The position numbers were made by a program, and so were the translations under genes. Below the pieces are notes generated by a model. It searched no databases. It saw only the letters and a program-made list of their open reading frames with translations, and was not told the origin of the DNA. Below, one piece after another: positions 12,880-26,211 of a DNA stretch of 64,000 nucleotides. This stretch comes from Mumia sp. ZJ1417 (GTDB taxonomy: Bacteria; Actinomycetota; Actinomycetes; Propionibacteriales; Nocardioidaceae): contig NZ_CP059901.1 of the NCBI RefSeq assembly GCF_014127285.1, positions 1,922,001 to 1,986,000 on the forward strand, written 5' to 3'. Position 1 is the stretch's first letter. Every line of letters begins with the position of its first letter.

Positions 12880-15800
12880 TCAGAACCCGTGCAGATCCCG
12901 CTGACCTTGGAGCCACTCCTCGGCCAGCGGGATCCGCCATTCCCGCATCAGCCGTACGGCGTCGTCCGCGTGCAGCGTCGCGAGCTCGAGGTTGTCGTTC
13001 GCGGCCGCAGCCAGGGCGAGGAAGGCGTCCACCGGTCCCATCGCGATCGTCGACCCCGCGCTCAGGACGCCACCACGCAGCGGGGCGAGCCGCCCGTACG
13101 CCGCCGCAGCGAGGTCGCGCTCACCCAGCGCGAGGGCGACCTCCGCGCCGAAACCCCAGATGAGCGGCGCGATCCAGCTGTCGTCGTCGAGCGACGGCTG
13201 CGACTCCTCGTACATCGCCCGTGCCTCGTCAAGACGGCCGAGCCGGACGAGGATGCCGGTGGCCGCCATGTGGATCGGCACGCGAGCAGCGGCGACGAGC
13301 TGTCCGAGCCCGGCGTCTTCCTTCTCGTCGAGCCCGCCCCAGATCCCGAGCACCAGCATCAGGCCGCCGACTGCGTCGTGCTTGTGCGGGACGGCGATCG
13401 TGTCGATCACCGTCATGAGGTCGGCCATCGTCGTACGGGCGGCGTCGAGCTCGCCGCGCATCGCCAGCCAGGGGAGCCGCATGCAGTCGAGGAACCACTG
13501 GGCATACGTCAGCTGGAGCGCGTCCGCGAGTCCGCGCGCCTCTGCCAGGTCGCGTTCGAGGTCCTCGACGTTGCCGAGCTCGCTGTGCACGGCGGCCCGC
13601 TGCGCGAGCGCCATCGTCTCCGCGCGGGCATCGCCGAGGCGGCCGGCGAGCGCGACCGCCTCGTCGGCCAGCGCGAGACGCTGCTCGGCGGTCCAGGGGT
13701 GCCAGACCGCGAGGAACGCCGCGGAGCACATCTCCATGACCAGCGCGTCGTCGCCGAGGCGCCGTGCCATGTCGAGCCCCTCGGCGACCAGGAGCTGGCA
13801 CTCCGCCTCGGTGGCGGTGTAGTACAGCTCGTTGGCCAGGCCGATCAGCAGCGTGCAGCGCAGCGCCGAGTCGCCGGGCGGCAGCGCGGCCAGCGCCCGC
13901 CGCTGTGCTCCGACGACGGTCTCCTTCGTCTCTCCGGACGGGCGGCTCTGCCACAGCGCGCCGCGCGTCGTCGCGACCGCGGCACGGGCCAGGAGCTCGG
14001 GGTCGCCGATCTCGTCGGCGACCGCGATCGCCTCCTCGACGGCGTCGGTGAGCTCGTCCCAGCGTGCCGCCCAGCGAGCGGCGTCGGCCAGCGCGAGAAG
14101 CAGCTCGTACCGGTCGGCAGGGGTGGCGTCGGGGTCGAGGTCGATGCGGGTCAGCGCTAGGTGCAGCAGCTCGGCCCCCTCGTCGTGGCCGTGTCGCCGC
14201 TGCGCCGCGAGCGCTGCCCGGTATGCCGAGGTCCAGGCCTGTGCGGCGTGGTCCTCGCCCGCGTCCGCCCAGTGGCGCGCGATCTCCGCGACCCGGCTCG
14301 ACGCACGCCGGTCGTCGCCGAGCGCCTCGGCGATCCGGGCGTGCATCCGCTGACGCCGCGAGGGCGACAGCGTCGCGTACACCGCATCCCGGACGAGTGC
14401 ATGAGCGAACCGGAACCGGTCGTCCCCCTCGTCTCGGAGCATCCCTGCCGCCGTCGCCGGCTCGAGCTGGTCGAGGACCGCGAGATCGCTGAGCCCGGTG
14501 CTGCTCATCACGGTGGCGAGGTCGAAGCGCCTCCCGACGACCGCGGCGTGCCGAAGGACGTCGAGCGTGCTCTCGGGGACCGCCGACAGGCGGCGTCGTA
14601 CGACGTCGGCGACAGCGGTCGGGGGCTCGATCTCTACGTCGCCTCCGGCATCGCCCAGGAGACGGGCGTACTCGACGACGAAGAATGGGTTGCCCTCCGT
14701 ACGCTCGCGCATCGCCTCGGCCGCCGCGGGAGCGACGGGTTGTGCCGAGACCGCCGCGAGGACCTCGGCGGTCTCCGACGCCGACAGGCCACTCAGCGCC
14801 ACCGAGGCCGCGTGGCGACGGGCGAGGGCCTCGAGCGTCTCTGCGACCGGCCCGCTGGGTTCAGGGTGGGTCCGCATGGTGACGAGGAGGAGGAGGCGTG
14901 ACTCGTGGGCCACCGCGCAGAGGTGGCGCAGGACTCCCAGCGAGGATGGATCCGCCCACTGGAGGTCGTCCAGCGCGACGACGAGGGGGCGTTCGCTCGC
15001 GGCGTCGAGCACCTGGCGGCAGATGCGGTCCCACGCGGCGAAGCGCTCGCTGTCGGGGTCGGCGCCCATCGAGGTCGGCACGGCGCCACCGAGCCCGTCC
15101 AGGATCGACTCCCACGGCCACAGTGGGGGAGCACCGCTGTCTTGGGAGCAGCGGCCGACGAGGACGCGGGCGCCGCGCTCGCGCGCCCGGGCGAGCACCT
15201 CGGCGACCAGGCGGGACTTGCCGATCCCTGGCTCGCCGGCGACGCACGCGAACTGCGGCTCGCCTGCGTCGGCGGCCTCGAGCCGGTCGAGGAGCAGCGT
15301 GAGCTCGCGGTCGCGTCCGACCATCGGCCAGGCGGGGAGCCGGGGGAGTCGTGGCTGGGGGCGCGACCGAGGACGAGCCGGTACGGGGTCGGCCGGCGCG
15401 GGTGCCGGTGGCGGCGCCTCCTCCGACCACGTGATCGCGGGGTCCTGCCGCAGGATCGCCGTCTGCGCCTCTTGGACCTGCGTGCCGGGCTGGAGGCCGA
15501 GCTCGTCGTCGAGGGTGGTCGCCAGTACGCGGATCGACTCCAGCGCGTCGGCCTGACGCCCGCTGCGGGCCAGTGCGACCGCGCGCAGTGTCCACAGGCG
15601 CTCGCGGAGCGGGTGCTGGGCGGTGAGCGACTCCAGCTCGACGGCGACCGTGGCGTGCTCTCCCTGGGCCAGCCGTACGGTCGCGCGGTCCTCGAGCGCG
15701 AGGAGGCGCAGCTCGTCGAGGCGCGCCCGCTCGGCGACGGCCTGGGGGTGCTCGCCGAGCTCGTCGTACGGGCGCCCACGCCACAGGGCAGCCGCGGCGT

Positions 15801-16236
15801 CGAGGTCGTCCGCCGCCTGCTGGAGAACGTCCGACCCCGCCACCCCTGAGCCCGGGATCGCGTGCCGGACGAGCGGTCCGAGCCGGCGGTGCGCTCCCTG
15901 CATGAGGTCGCTCGCGGTCGCCGCGTCGATCGTCAGAGCATCCGTGTCGAGGACGTACCCGCCACCGGCCGTCCGCAACGGCGAGGCCGCGCCGGGCGGC
16001 AGCACCGTCGCCAGTGCCCGCCGCAGGCCCGACACGTACGCCTGCAGCGTGCCGTGCGCACCGCCGGGCGGGTGGTCGCCCCAGAGGTAGTCGATGAGCA
16101 CGTCGACGCTCTGGACGTTCCCGGCGCCGAGCGCAAGGGTCGCGAGCAGGACGCGGTGCTTGCGCGTGCCGAGCGCGACCGGCGGTGATGCCTGCTCGCC
16201 GTGCATCTCGACCGGTCCGAGAACAGCGAGCCACAT
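12880..16236 (-). CDS. SARP/AfsR-type regulator: BTAD domain plus AAA-type ATPase
   Basis: 1118 aa. Residues about 1-95 form an OmpR-like winged helix (ALGTRKHRVLLATLALGAG, DYLWGDHPPGGA), 100-260 a bacterial transcriptional activation domain with TPR-like helices, and 305-460 a STAND-type ATPase with Walker A GEPGIGKS (334-341) and Walker B LVVALDDLQ (418-426). The remainder is helical repeats, and there is no LuxR helix-turn-helix at the C terminus. Such proteins act as activators at direct heptamer repeats. Its own promoter region and the promoter of the MMPL operon both contain such repeats. It is convergent with the MMPL operon and divergent from the FAD oxidoreductase. The signal it senses is unknown. 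Confidence 0.92.
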   Translation of the reverse strand: MWLAVLGPVEMHGEQASPPVALGTRKHRVLLATLALGAGNVQSVDVLIDYLWGDHPPGGAHGTLQAYVSGLRRALATVLPPGAASPLRTAGGGYVLDTDALTIDAATASDLMQGAHRRLGPLVRHAIPGSGVAGSDVLQQAADDLDAAAALWRGRPYDELGEHPQAVAERARLDELRLLALEDRATVRLAQGEHATVAVELESLTAQHPLRERLWTLRAVALARSGRQADALESIRVLATTLDDELGLQPGTQVQEAQTAILRQDPAITWSEEAPPPAPAPADPVPARPRSRPQPRLPRLPAWPMVGRDRELTLLLDRLEAADAGEPQFACVAGEPGIGKSRLVAEVLARARERGARVLVGRCSQDSGAPPLWPWESILDGLGGAVPTSMGADPDSERFAAWDRICRQVLDAASERPLVVALDDLQWADPSSLGVLRHLCAVAHESRLLLLVTMRTHPEPSGPVAETLEALARRHAASVALSGLSASETAEVLAAVSAQPVAPAAAEAMRERTEGNPFFVVEYARLLGDAGGDVEIEPPTAVADVVRRRLSAVPESTLDVLRHAAVVGRRFDLATVMSSTGLSDLAVLDQLEPATAAGMLRDEGDDRFRFAHALVRDAVYATLSPSRRQRMHARIAEALGDDRRASSRVAEIARHWADAGEDHAAQAWTSAYRAALAAQRRHGHDEGAELLHLALTRIDLDPDATPADRYELLLALADAARWAARWDELTDAVEEAIAVADEIGDPELLARAAVATTRGALWQSRPSGETKETVVGAQRRALAALPPGDSALRCTLLIGLANELYYTATEAECQLLVAEGLDMARRLGDDALVMEMCSAAFLAVWHPWTAEQRLALADEAVALAGRLGDARAETMALAQRAAVHSELGNVEDLERDLAEARGLADALQLTYAQWFLDCMRLPWLAMRGELDAARTTMADLMTVIDTIAVPHKHDAVGGLMLVLGIWGGLDEKEDAGLGQLVAAARVPIHMAATGILVRLGRLDEARAMYEESQPSLDDDSWIAPLIWGFGAEVALALGERDLAAAAYGRLAPLRGGVLSAGSTIAMGPVDAFLALAAAANDNLELATLHADDAVRLMREWRIPLAEEWLQGQRDLHGF

Positions 16237-16243
16237 GGCTCAG

Positions 16244-16249
16244 AGCATA
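16244..16249 (-). promoter_or_regulatory. -10 box of the BTAD regulator, probably leaderless
   Basis: TATGCT on the minus strand ends 7 bases before the ATG at 16236, which places the transcription start at the start codon. No convincing -35 hexamer exists 16-18 bp upstream. This is consistent with a promoter that needs an activator, perhaps the protein itself through the nearby repeats. Confidence 0.5.
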
Positions 16250-16286
16250 GGCGCGCGACCGTGCCAGGACGGGGGTTTTCCCGTAC

Positions 16287-16315
16287 CCCAAGCGAACTCC
16301 AAGGACTCTGCAAGC
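16287..16315 (+). promoter_or_regulatory. SARP-type operator: three heptamers every 11 bp
   Basis: CCCAAGC (16287-16293), TCCAAGG (16298-16304) and TGCAAGC (16309-16315) lie in exact 11-bp steps, sharing the core CAAG. The array matches the one at 10275-10303 in motif, orientation and spacing. It lies between the BTAD regulator and the FAD oxidoreductase and points toward the latter, 73 bp before its start. Confidence 0.75.
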
Positions 16316-16388
16316 GGCTTCCGTGACGGTGTGACGGTCACAGCAGAAGGCCGTCGCGAACCAGCGGCCACGGAGCAAGGAAGCATCG

Positions 16389-17786
16389 ATGAGTACAACC
16401 ACCGACACGATCGGGATCCGACCGGGTCACCCCACCGAAGTCGACGACGACGTCGACTTCGATGCGCTGCGGGTGCAGCTCGGCGAGCGTCTCGTCACCC
16501 CCGGCGACCCCGGGTGGGACGAGATCAGCCGACCGTGGAACCTCGCGATCGATCAGACACCCGCTGCCGTGGTCTTCGCGCACAGCCCGAGAGACGTCGC
16601 GGCCGCGGTCCGCTTCGGCCGGGCGAACGGCCTCGCTGTCGCGCCGCAGGCCGGCGGTCACGGAGCGACCTCCCGGCTCGCCGGGAGCATCGTCGTCCGC
16701 AGCAGCGGCCTGACCGACCTCGCGATCGACCCGGTCGCCCGGATCGCTCGCGTCGGTGCCGGGGTGCGCTGGGGAGCGCTCCAGGCCAAGCTCGACGGCA
16801 CCGGCCTGACCGGCATGATCGGCTCCAACCCAGACGTCTCGGTCGTCGGCTACACGCTCCAGGGCGGCTACTCGTGGTTCACCCGCGCGTTCGGCATGGG
16901 CTCGGACTCGCTGCGTGCCGCGGAGGTCGTCGATGCCCAGGGCGAGGTGCGCTGGGTCGACGACACCTCCGATCCCGAGCTGATGTGGGGGCTGCGCGGG
17001 GGCGGCGGAAACCTCGCGTACGTGACGGCCGTCGAGATCGATCTGCACCCGGCACCGGAGATCGCGGGCGGGCGGCTGATGTTCCCGTTCGTCGCGGCCC
17101 GCGCGGTGCTCGACGCCTACGTGGACGCCACGGCGTCGGCGCCGCCTTCGGTGTCGCTCTGGGCGTCGATCGTCCACCTGCCGGACGTGTCGTTCATCCC
17201 GGAGGAGGTGCGGGGGCAGTCGTTCGTCGTGATCGAGGGAGCCACGACGGACGGTCTCGAGCTCCTCAAGTCCGCACTGGCGCCCGTACGCGCTGCGGGG
17301 CCGGTCGTCTACGACACCGTGCGTGTCCGTACGGCCTCCGAGGTCGGGGACATCTGCGAAGAGCCCGTCGACCCGATGCCGGCCCTGCACTGCGCACGGC
17401 CGCTCGGCGATCTCACGCCGCAGACCGTCGAAGCCCTGCTGGCGGTCTCGGGGACTCCCGGCGTCATGCAGATCCAGGTCCGGCACGTGGGAGCCGTACG
17501 CCCGGGCCACCGCCCGGGGTTCGTCACCGCGGTGCGGTCGGAGTTCCTGGTGACGTCGCTCGCGCTCGTACCGGACCCGTCGATGGAGCCGATGATCGTC
17601 AAGGGCTTCGAGACGGTGTCCGAGGCACTGCTGCCGTGGACCGAGGGGGCCGTCGGGTCGACACTGCTCGCCCCGTGGGACTCCTTGGACCGCTCCGCCT
17701 CGTACGGCGAGCTCGAACGCCTGCGTGAGCTCGTCGCACGTGAGGACCCGACCGGCGTGTTCCGCGCGGCGACGGGTCTGTCCTGA
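16389..17786 (+). CDS. FAD-dependent oxidoreductase (berberine-bridge-like)
   Basis: 465 aa. An N-terminal FAD-binding type 4 (PCMH) domain covers about residues 55-225: GGHGAT at 89-94 has the histidine (His91) that usually carries covalent FAD, and VVGYTLQGGYSWFTRAFGMG forms the flavin loop. The cysteine used for a second covalent link in berberine-bridge enzymes is absent at the expected place (GSNPDVSVVG), so single attachment is likely. The C-terminal end DPTGVFRAATG is a reduced version of the BBE motif. These enzymes oxidise sugars or secondary metabolites. A SARP-like operator lies upstream, linking it to the BTAD regulator and MMPL exporter. Confidence 0.87.
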   Translation: MSTTTDTIGIRPGHPTEVDDDVDFDALRVQLGERLVTPGDPGWDEISRPWNLAIDQTPAAVVFAHSPRDVAAAVRFGRANGLAVAPQAGGHGATSRLAGSIVVRSSGLTDLAIDPVARIARVGAGVRWGALQAKLDGTGLTGMIGSNPDVSVVGYTLQGGYSWFTRAFGMGSDSLRAAEVVDAQGEVRWVDDTSDPELMWGLRGGGGNLAYVTAVEIDLHPAPEIAGGRLMFPFVAARAVLDAYVDATASAPPSVSLWASIVHLPDVSFIPEEVRGQSFVVIEGATTDGLELLKSALAPVRAAGPVVYDTVRVRTASEVGDICEEPVDPMPALHCARPLGDLTPQTVEALLAVSGTPGVMQIQVRHVGAVRPGHRPGFVTAVRSEFLVTSLALVPDPSMEPMIVKGFETVSEALLPWTEGAVGSTLLAPWDSLDRSASYGELERLRELVAREDPTGVFRAATGLS

Positions 17787-17866
17787 TCGTGCTCCCTCCC
17801 GATCGGGGGACGGGAGGAGCACGATCGATCGGCGTCCCGGCCGGCAGGACTGCCGGCCGGGGCGCT
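17785..17866 (+). terminator. Double hairpin terminator after the FAD oxidoreductase
   Basis: Two stems lie in tandem. The first (17785-17826) pairs the bases at the stop codon with those downstream, about 16 bp with one bulged C. The second (17831-17846 with 17851-17866) is a 16-bp GC-rich stem with a 4-base loop. There is no clear T-tract, as is usual for actinobacterial terminators. Confidence 0.75.
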
Positions 17867-17952
17867 CTTGCTCGTCAGGTGACGTGCGCGGTGCGGCAGA
17901 CTTGCAGGGATCGGCCCTTGCCTGGCCGCGATCCCGACAGAGGAGACACACC

Positions 17953-19212
17953 GTGACCACCCACGTCCTGGACGACCTCGAGGCGCGCGGACTCATCGCG
18001 CACTCGACGGACCGTGACGCCCTGCGCGCCGATCTGTCGGCGGGGCCGCTCACCTTCTACGTGGGGTTCGACCCGACGGCACCGAGCCTGCACATGGGCA
18101 ACCTGCTGCAGCTGCTCACCGCGCGCAGGCTCCAGCTGGCCGGACACCGCCCGCTGATCCTCGTCGGCGGCTCCACAGGTCTGATCGGTGACCCGCGGGA
18201 CGTGGGGGAGCGGACCATGAACAGCCGAGAGACCGTCGCCGACTGGGTCGAACGGATCCGGGCGCAGGTCGAGCAGTACGTCTCGTTCGAGGGCGACAAC
18301 GCGGCCCTCGTGGTCAACAACCTCGACTGGACGCAGGACGTCAACGTCATCGACTTCCTGCGTGACATCGGCAAGCACTTCCCCGTCAACCGGATGCTCG
18401 ACAGGCAGGTGGTGGCGAGTCGGCTGGAGTCAGGGATCAGCTACACCGAGTTCAGCTACGTGCTGCTGCAGTCGATGGACTACCTCGCGCTCTACCGCCG
18501 GTACGGCACCTCGCTGCAGACCGGCGGCAGCGACCAGTGGGGCAACATCACCGCGGGCGTCGAGCTGGTACGGCGTGCGGAGGGAGCGAAGGTCCACGCC
18601 CTGTCGACCCCGCTGATCACCAAGGCCGACGGGACGAAGTTCGGCAAGTCGACCGGGGGAGCGCTCTGGCTCGACCCCGAGATGCTCTCGCCGTACGCGT
18701 TTTACCAGACCTGGATCCAGGCGGAGGACTCGAAGGTCATCGAGTACCTCAAGCAGTTCACCTTCCTCGACCTCGACGAGATCGCCGCGATCGCCGTGGA
18801 GTCGGCCGAGAAGCCGGGGCTGCGGATCGCGCAGCGCCGCCTGGCAGCCGAGGTGACGGCGATGGTGCACGGGCAGGACGAGGTACGCGCCGCTGAGCAG
18901 GCTTCGGCGGCGCTGTTCGGACGTGCCGAGCTGGTCGATCTCCCTGTGGCGACCTTGCGCGCTGCTCTGGTCGAGGCGGGGCTGGTGTCCGTCCCGCCCG
19001 GCACGACCGTCGTGGACGCGTTCGTCGACGCCGGCCTCGTCGACAGCAAGTCGGCCGCGCGCCGTGCCGTCAAGGAGGGCGGCGCGTACGTCAACAACGC
19101 CCGGGTCGAGGATCCCGAGCAGACCCTCGACGACGCCGAGCTGCAGGGTGGTCTGGTGGTCCTCCGCAAGGGCAAGAAGTCGATCGCGGGCGCCGAGGTC
19201 GAGAGGGCCTGA
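17953..19212 (+). CDS. tyrS: Tyrosyl-tRNA synthetase
   Basis: 419 aa from the GTG at 17953, with AGGAGA (17941-17946) upstream; the frame extends further 5' but through the terminator region. Class I synthetase: the HIGH-type motif appears as PSLHMGN near residue 44 and KMSKS as KFGKS near residue 227. GGSDQWGNI and the tyrosine-binding YTEFSYVLLQ region are present. A C-terminal S4 RNA-binding domain covers about residues 350-415 (SKSAARRAVKEGGAYVNN). It charges tRNA-Tyr. No T-box leader is visible in the 90 bases upstream. Confidence 0.97.
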   Translation: MTTHVLDDLEARGLIAHSTDRDALRADLSAGPLTFYVGFDPTAPSLHMGNLLQLLTARRLQLAGHRPLILVGGSTGLIGDPRDVGERTMNSRETVADWVERIRAQVEQYVSFEGDNAALVVNNLDWTQDVNVIDFLRDIGKHFPVNRMLDRQVVASRLESGISYTEFSYVLLQSMDYLALYRRYGTSLQTGGSDQWGNITAGVELVRRAEGAKVHALSTPLITKADGTKFGKSTGGALWLDPEMLSPYAFYQTWIQAEDSKVIEYLKQFTFLDLDEIAAIAVESAEKPGLRIAQRRLAAEVTAMVHGQDEVRAAEQASAALFGRAELVDLPVATLRAALVEAGLVSVPPGTTVVDAFVDAGLVDSKSAARRAVKEGGAYVNNARVEDPEQTLDDAELQGGLVVLRKGKKSIAGAEVERA

Positions 19213-19347
19213 CCGGTCTGTCCGAACTTGTCCGAGAGGTCCGCAGGGCTCGGTGTCGCGCCGCGACGCCGGGCCCTGGACTTTCGAGGAGAAAAGGGGC
19301 TCTGACCTGCAAAGACAGTCGTTGTGAGCCACGACACAGCCCCCCGG

Positions 19348-19376
19348 TTTGACCAACGGTTTTCCTCCGCGTAATG
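19348..19376 (+). promoter_or_regulatory. rRNA promoter P1
   Basis: TTGACC (19348-19353) and TAATGT (19371-19376) with a 17-bp spacer, close to the primary sigma-factor consensus, about 365 bp before the 16S gene. Confidence 0.65.
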
Positions 19377-19479
19377 TTCTTCTTGTTGCCGGGGACGGCG
19401 GCGGGCAAGGCCGAGAGGCCGGGCCTGCGGACCCCGGATCGACACCCCCTCTCTCTGAGACCACCGAACGGTGGCCATC

Positions 19480-19508
19480 TTGGCCGCTGCGCGAAGTTCT
19501 GGTAGGTT
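19480..19508 (+). promoter_or_regulatory. Possible rRNA promoter P2
   Basis: TTGGCC (19480-19485) and TAGGTT (19503-19508) with a 17-bp spacer. The -10 matches the TAGGTT seen in front of the ROK regulator. Weaker support than P1. Confidence 0.45.
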
Positions 19509-19741
19509 TGGGGGTCGCGCCTTGATCTGATGCCCGTGGGGGTTGAGGGTTTTGTGTGTCTGATGTTTGAGAACTCAACAGTGTGCCAAAAGTCGACGAG
19601 ATAATCAGTAGTAAGGCCTCGGACTTTTGCTTCTCTTCGGAGGGGTGAGTGTTTGGGGTTGATTCCGTGACAATTATTTGTCAGCAAATAGTTAGTCCGG
19701 GTCATAACGGAAGTTGTTGCCTAGCCTTTGGTTGGGTTTTC

Positions 19742-24789
<5,048 letters not shown>

Positions 24790-24845
24790 GGGATCACAAC
24801 CCATTACAACAACAGAACAGAGTTGTTGGTTGTGTAATCCTGTAG

Positions 24846-24964
24846 GGTTACGGCGGCCATGGCGAAGGGGAAACACCCGGCAACATTCCGAACCCGGAAG
24901 TTAAGCCCTTCAGCGCCGATGGTACTGCACGGGAGACTGTGTGGGAGAGTAGGACGCCGCCGGA
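24846..24964 (+). rRNA. rrf: 5S ribosomal RNA
   Basis: About 119 nt. The 5' TTACGGCGGC pairs with the 3' GCCGCCGGA, and the internal CCGAACCCGGAAGTTAAG loop is conserved. It follows the 23S gene by about 95 bp and directly precedes the operon terminator. Confidence 0.93.
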
Positions 24965-24973
24965 CAATATTTA

Positions 24974-25016
24974 GGCCGTAGGCCGTCACCAATGGTGACG
25001 GCCTACGGTCATTTTT
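24974..25016 (+). terminator. rRNA operon terminator
   Basis: A 15-bp perfect stem (24976-24990 with 24994-25008) with a 3-base loop, extended by two more pairs at the base, followed by a short T-tract (25012-25016). It could also act on the opposite strand for the gene ending at 25067. Confidence 0.88.
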
Positions 25017-25066
25017 GCGTTCCCTCCCGGCATCTTTCGCGGGTCCCGCAGAAGACGAGCTGGTGC

Positions 25067-26167
25067 TCAGTCCCAGCGACGCATGACCATGCCCACGCGG
25101 GGCTTCGGGCGGAACCACGAGGACTTGTGGGGGAGCAGCCGCCCCGACGTCGCGGCGCGGGTGACCGTGGCGAGCGTCGGGGTGGCGAGAAGCAGAGCGA
25201 CACCGCCGGCCTCCTCAGCTGCTCTGGCGGCGCCACGGAGGTCCGGGTCATAAGCGACCGCGTCGGACTCGAGACCGTGGTGCGGCGTGAAGACGTCCTC
25301 GACCCAGCGCGGCGCGCACTCGTACGCATCCACGCCGAGGAAACGACGACCGTCCGTCAGGACGCATCGCGACTCTCCGACCGAGACGAATCCTTCGGCC
25401 GCATCGGCGTCTGCGAGCTCGACGACGGGCAGCGGGAGCCCCTTGAGCGCCTCGTCGAGATCCATGTCGGAGACGACCCGGTGGATCGGTCCGACGCTCA
25501 CCGACGGCCGGTCGAGGACGAGGGTGAGCGCGAAGCGCCCTGCACGCTCGGGCGACGTCCGCCAGGCCGCGTACCGGTGGTGGCCGTCGGCGATCACGAG
25601 CGACTGCTCAGCGAGGCGCGCGGCGAGCGCGGCGGTGATCGAGGGGTCGGAGACCGCCCAGACCTCGTCGCTGCGCCCGGGGGCATGCGCCGTGTGGTCG
25701 GCGGAACGGGACACCACCGTGTCGAGCAGCGGTGCGACCGGCGCGTCGGTCGTGTACGCCGTGATCGGCTCCCACTGGGCGCGGGTCGCCTCCGCGAGGC
25801 GCGCCTGCCTGATCGCGTACGCGGCGATTACGTCCTCGTGGGGACGCAGCCGTCCGGACTCGAGGTCGACCAGTGCCATGACCCCAAGCGCCTCGCGGCC
25901 GTCCTCGACGGTGCGGGAGGCGTAGATCGCCGGCTCGGGATCTTCGCCGAGGACTCCGTCGGCGAGCCAAGCCTCCGCCGTCCGCGCTGCTGTCTGGGGG
26001 TCGTTGTCGCGGAAGGCGGGTTCGAGAAGTCGGAGAACGTGGTGCGCCGGCAGCTCCGCCGGGAGGTGGGACCAGCTGACGCCGGGCACATAGGTGCGGG
26101 ACGAGACGACCTCGTCGCCGCCCCGGAAACCCACAGCCCTGAAAGGGCGGATCACGCCGTTGTCCAC
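25067..26167 (-). CDS. DUF1015 family protein
   Basis: 366 aa from the GTG at 26167. Longer frames upstream run into the divergent gene and are unlikely. The family hallmark ADGHHRYAAWR is present near residue 200, with IRPFRAVGF at the start. DUF1015 proteins are widespread cytoplasmic proteins with no settled function. The gene is divergent from the HAD phosphatase, only about 45 bp apart, and is convergent with the rRNA operon across the shared terminator region. Confidence 0.85.
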   Translation of the reverse strand: MDNGVIRPFRAVGFRGGDEVVSSRTYVPGVSWSHLPAELPAHHVLRLLEPAFRDNDPQTAARTAEAWLADGVLGEDPEPAIYASRTVEDGREALGVMALVDLESGRLRPHEDVIAAYAIRQARLAEATRAQWEPITAYTTDAPVAPLLDTVVSRSADHTAHAPGRSDEVWAVSDPSITAALAARLAEQSLVIADGHHRYAAWRTSPERAGRFALTLVLDRPSVSVGPIHRVVSDMDLDEALKGLPLPVVELADADAAEGFVSVGESRCVLTDGRRFLGVDAYECAPRWVEDVFTPHHGLESDAVAYDPDLRGAARAAEEAGGVALLLATPTLATVTRAATSGRLLPHKSSWFRPKPRVGMVMRRWD

Positions 26168-26211
26168 CGGTGCATCGTAGGCCAGTGCTGCGGGGCCTAC
26201 GCTGGTCGGCG

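Larger units (their letters stand above)
19213..19741 (+). promoter_or_regulatory. rRNA operon leader and promoter region
   Basis: 529 bp without a gene. It holds the two candidate promoters listed separately, and a TTTGAGAACTCAACAGTGTG element at 19566-19585. That element recurs in modified form before the 23S gene (21597-21616) and is typical of actinobacterial rRNA leaders. No coding sequence is supported here; the open frames across it are shadows. Confidence 0.7.

Noticed and set aside
17867-17952. T-box leader before tyrS
   Set aside because: The gap is under 90 bp after the upstream terminator and shows no T-box motif or specifier stem.
19213-19741. Open frames over the rRNA leader, and frames inside 16S and 23S
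   Set aside because: They overlap rRNA or its promoter region, have no ribosome binding sites and no recognisable protein sequence.
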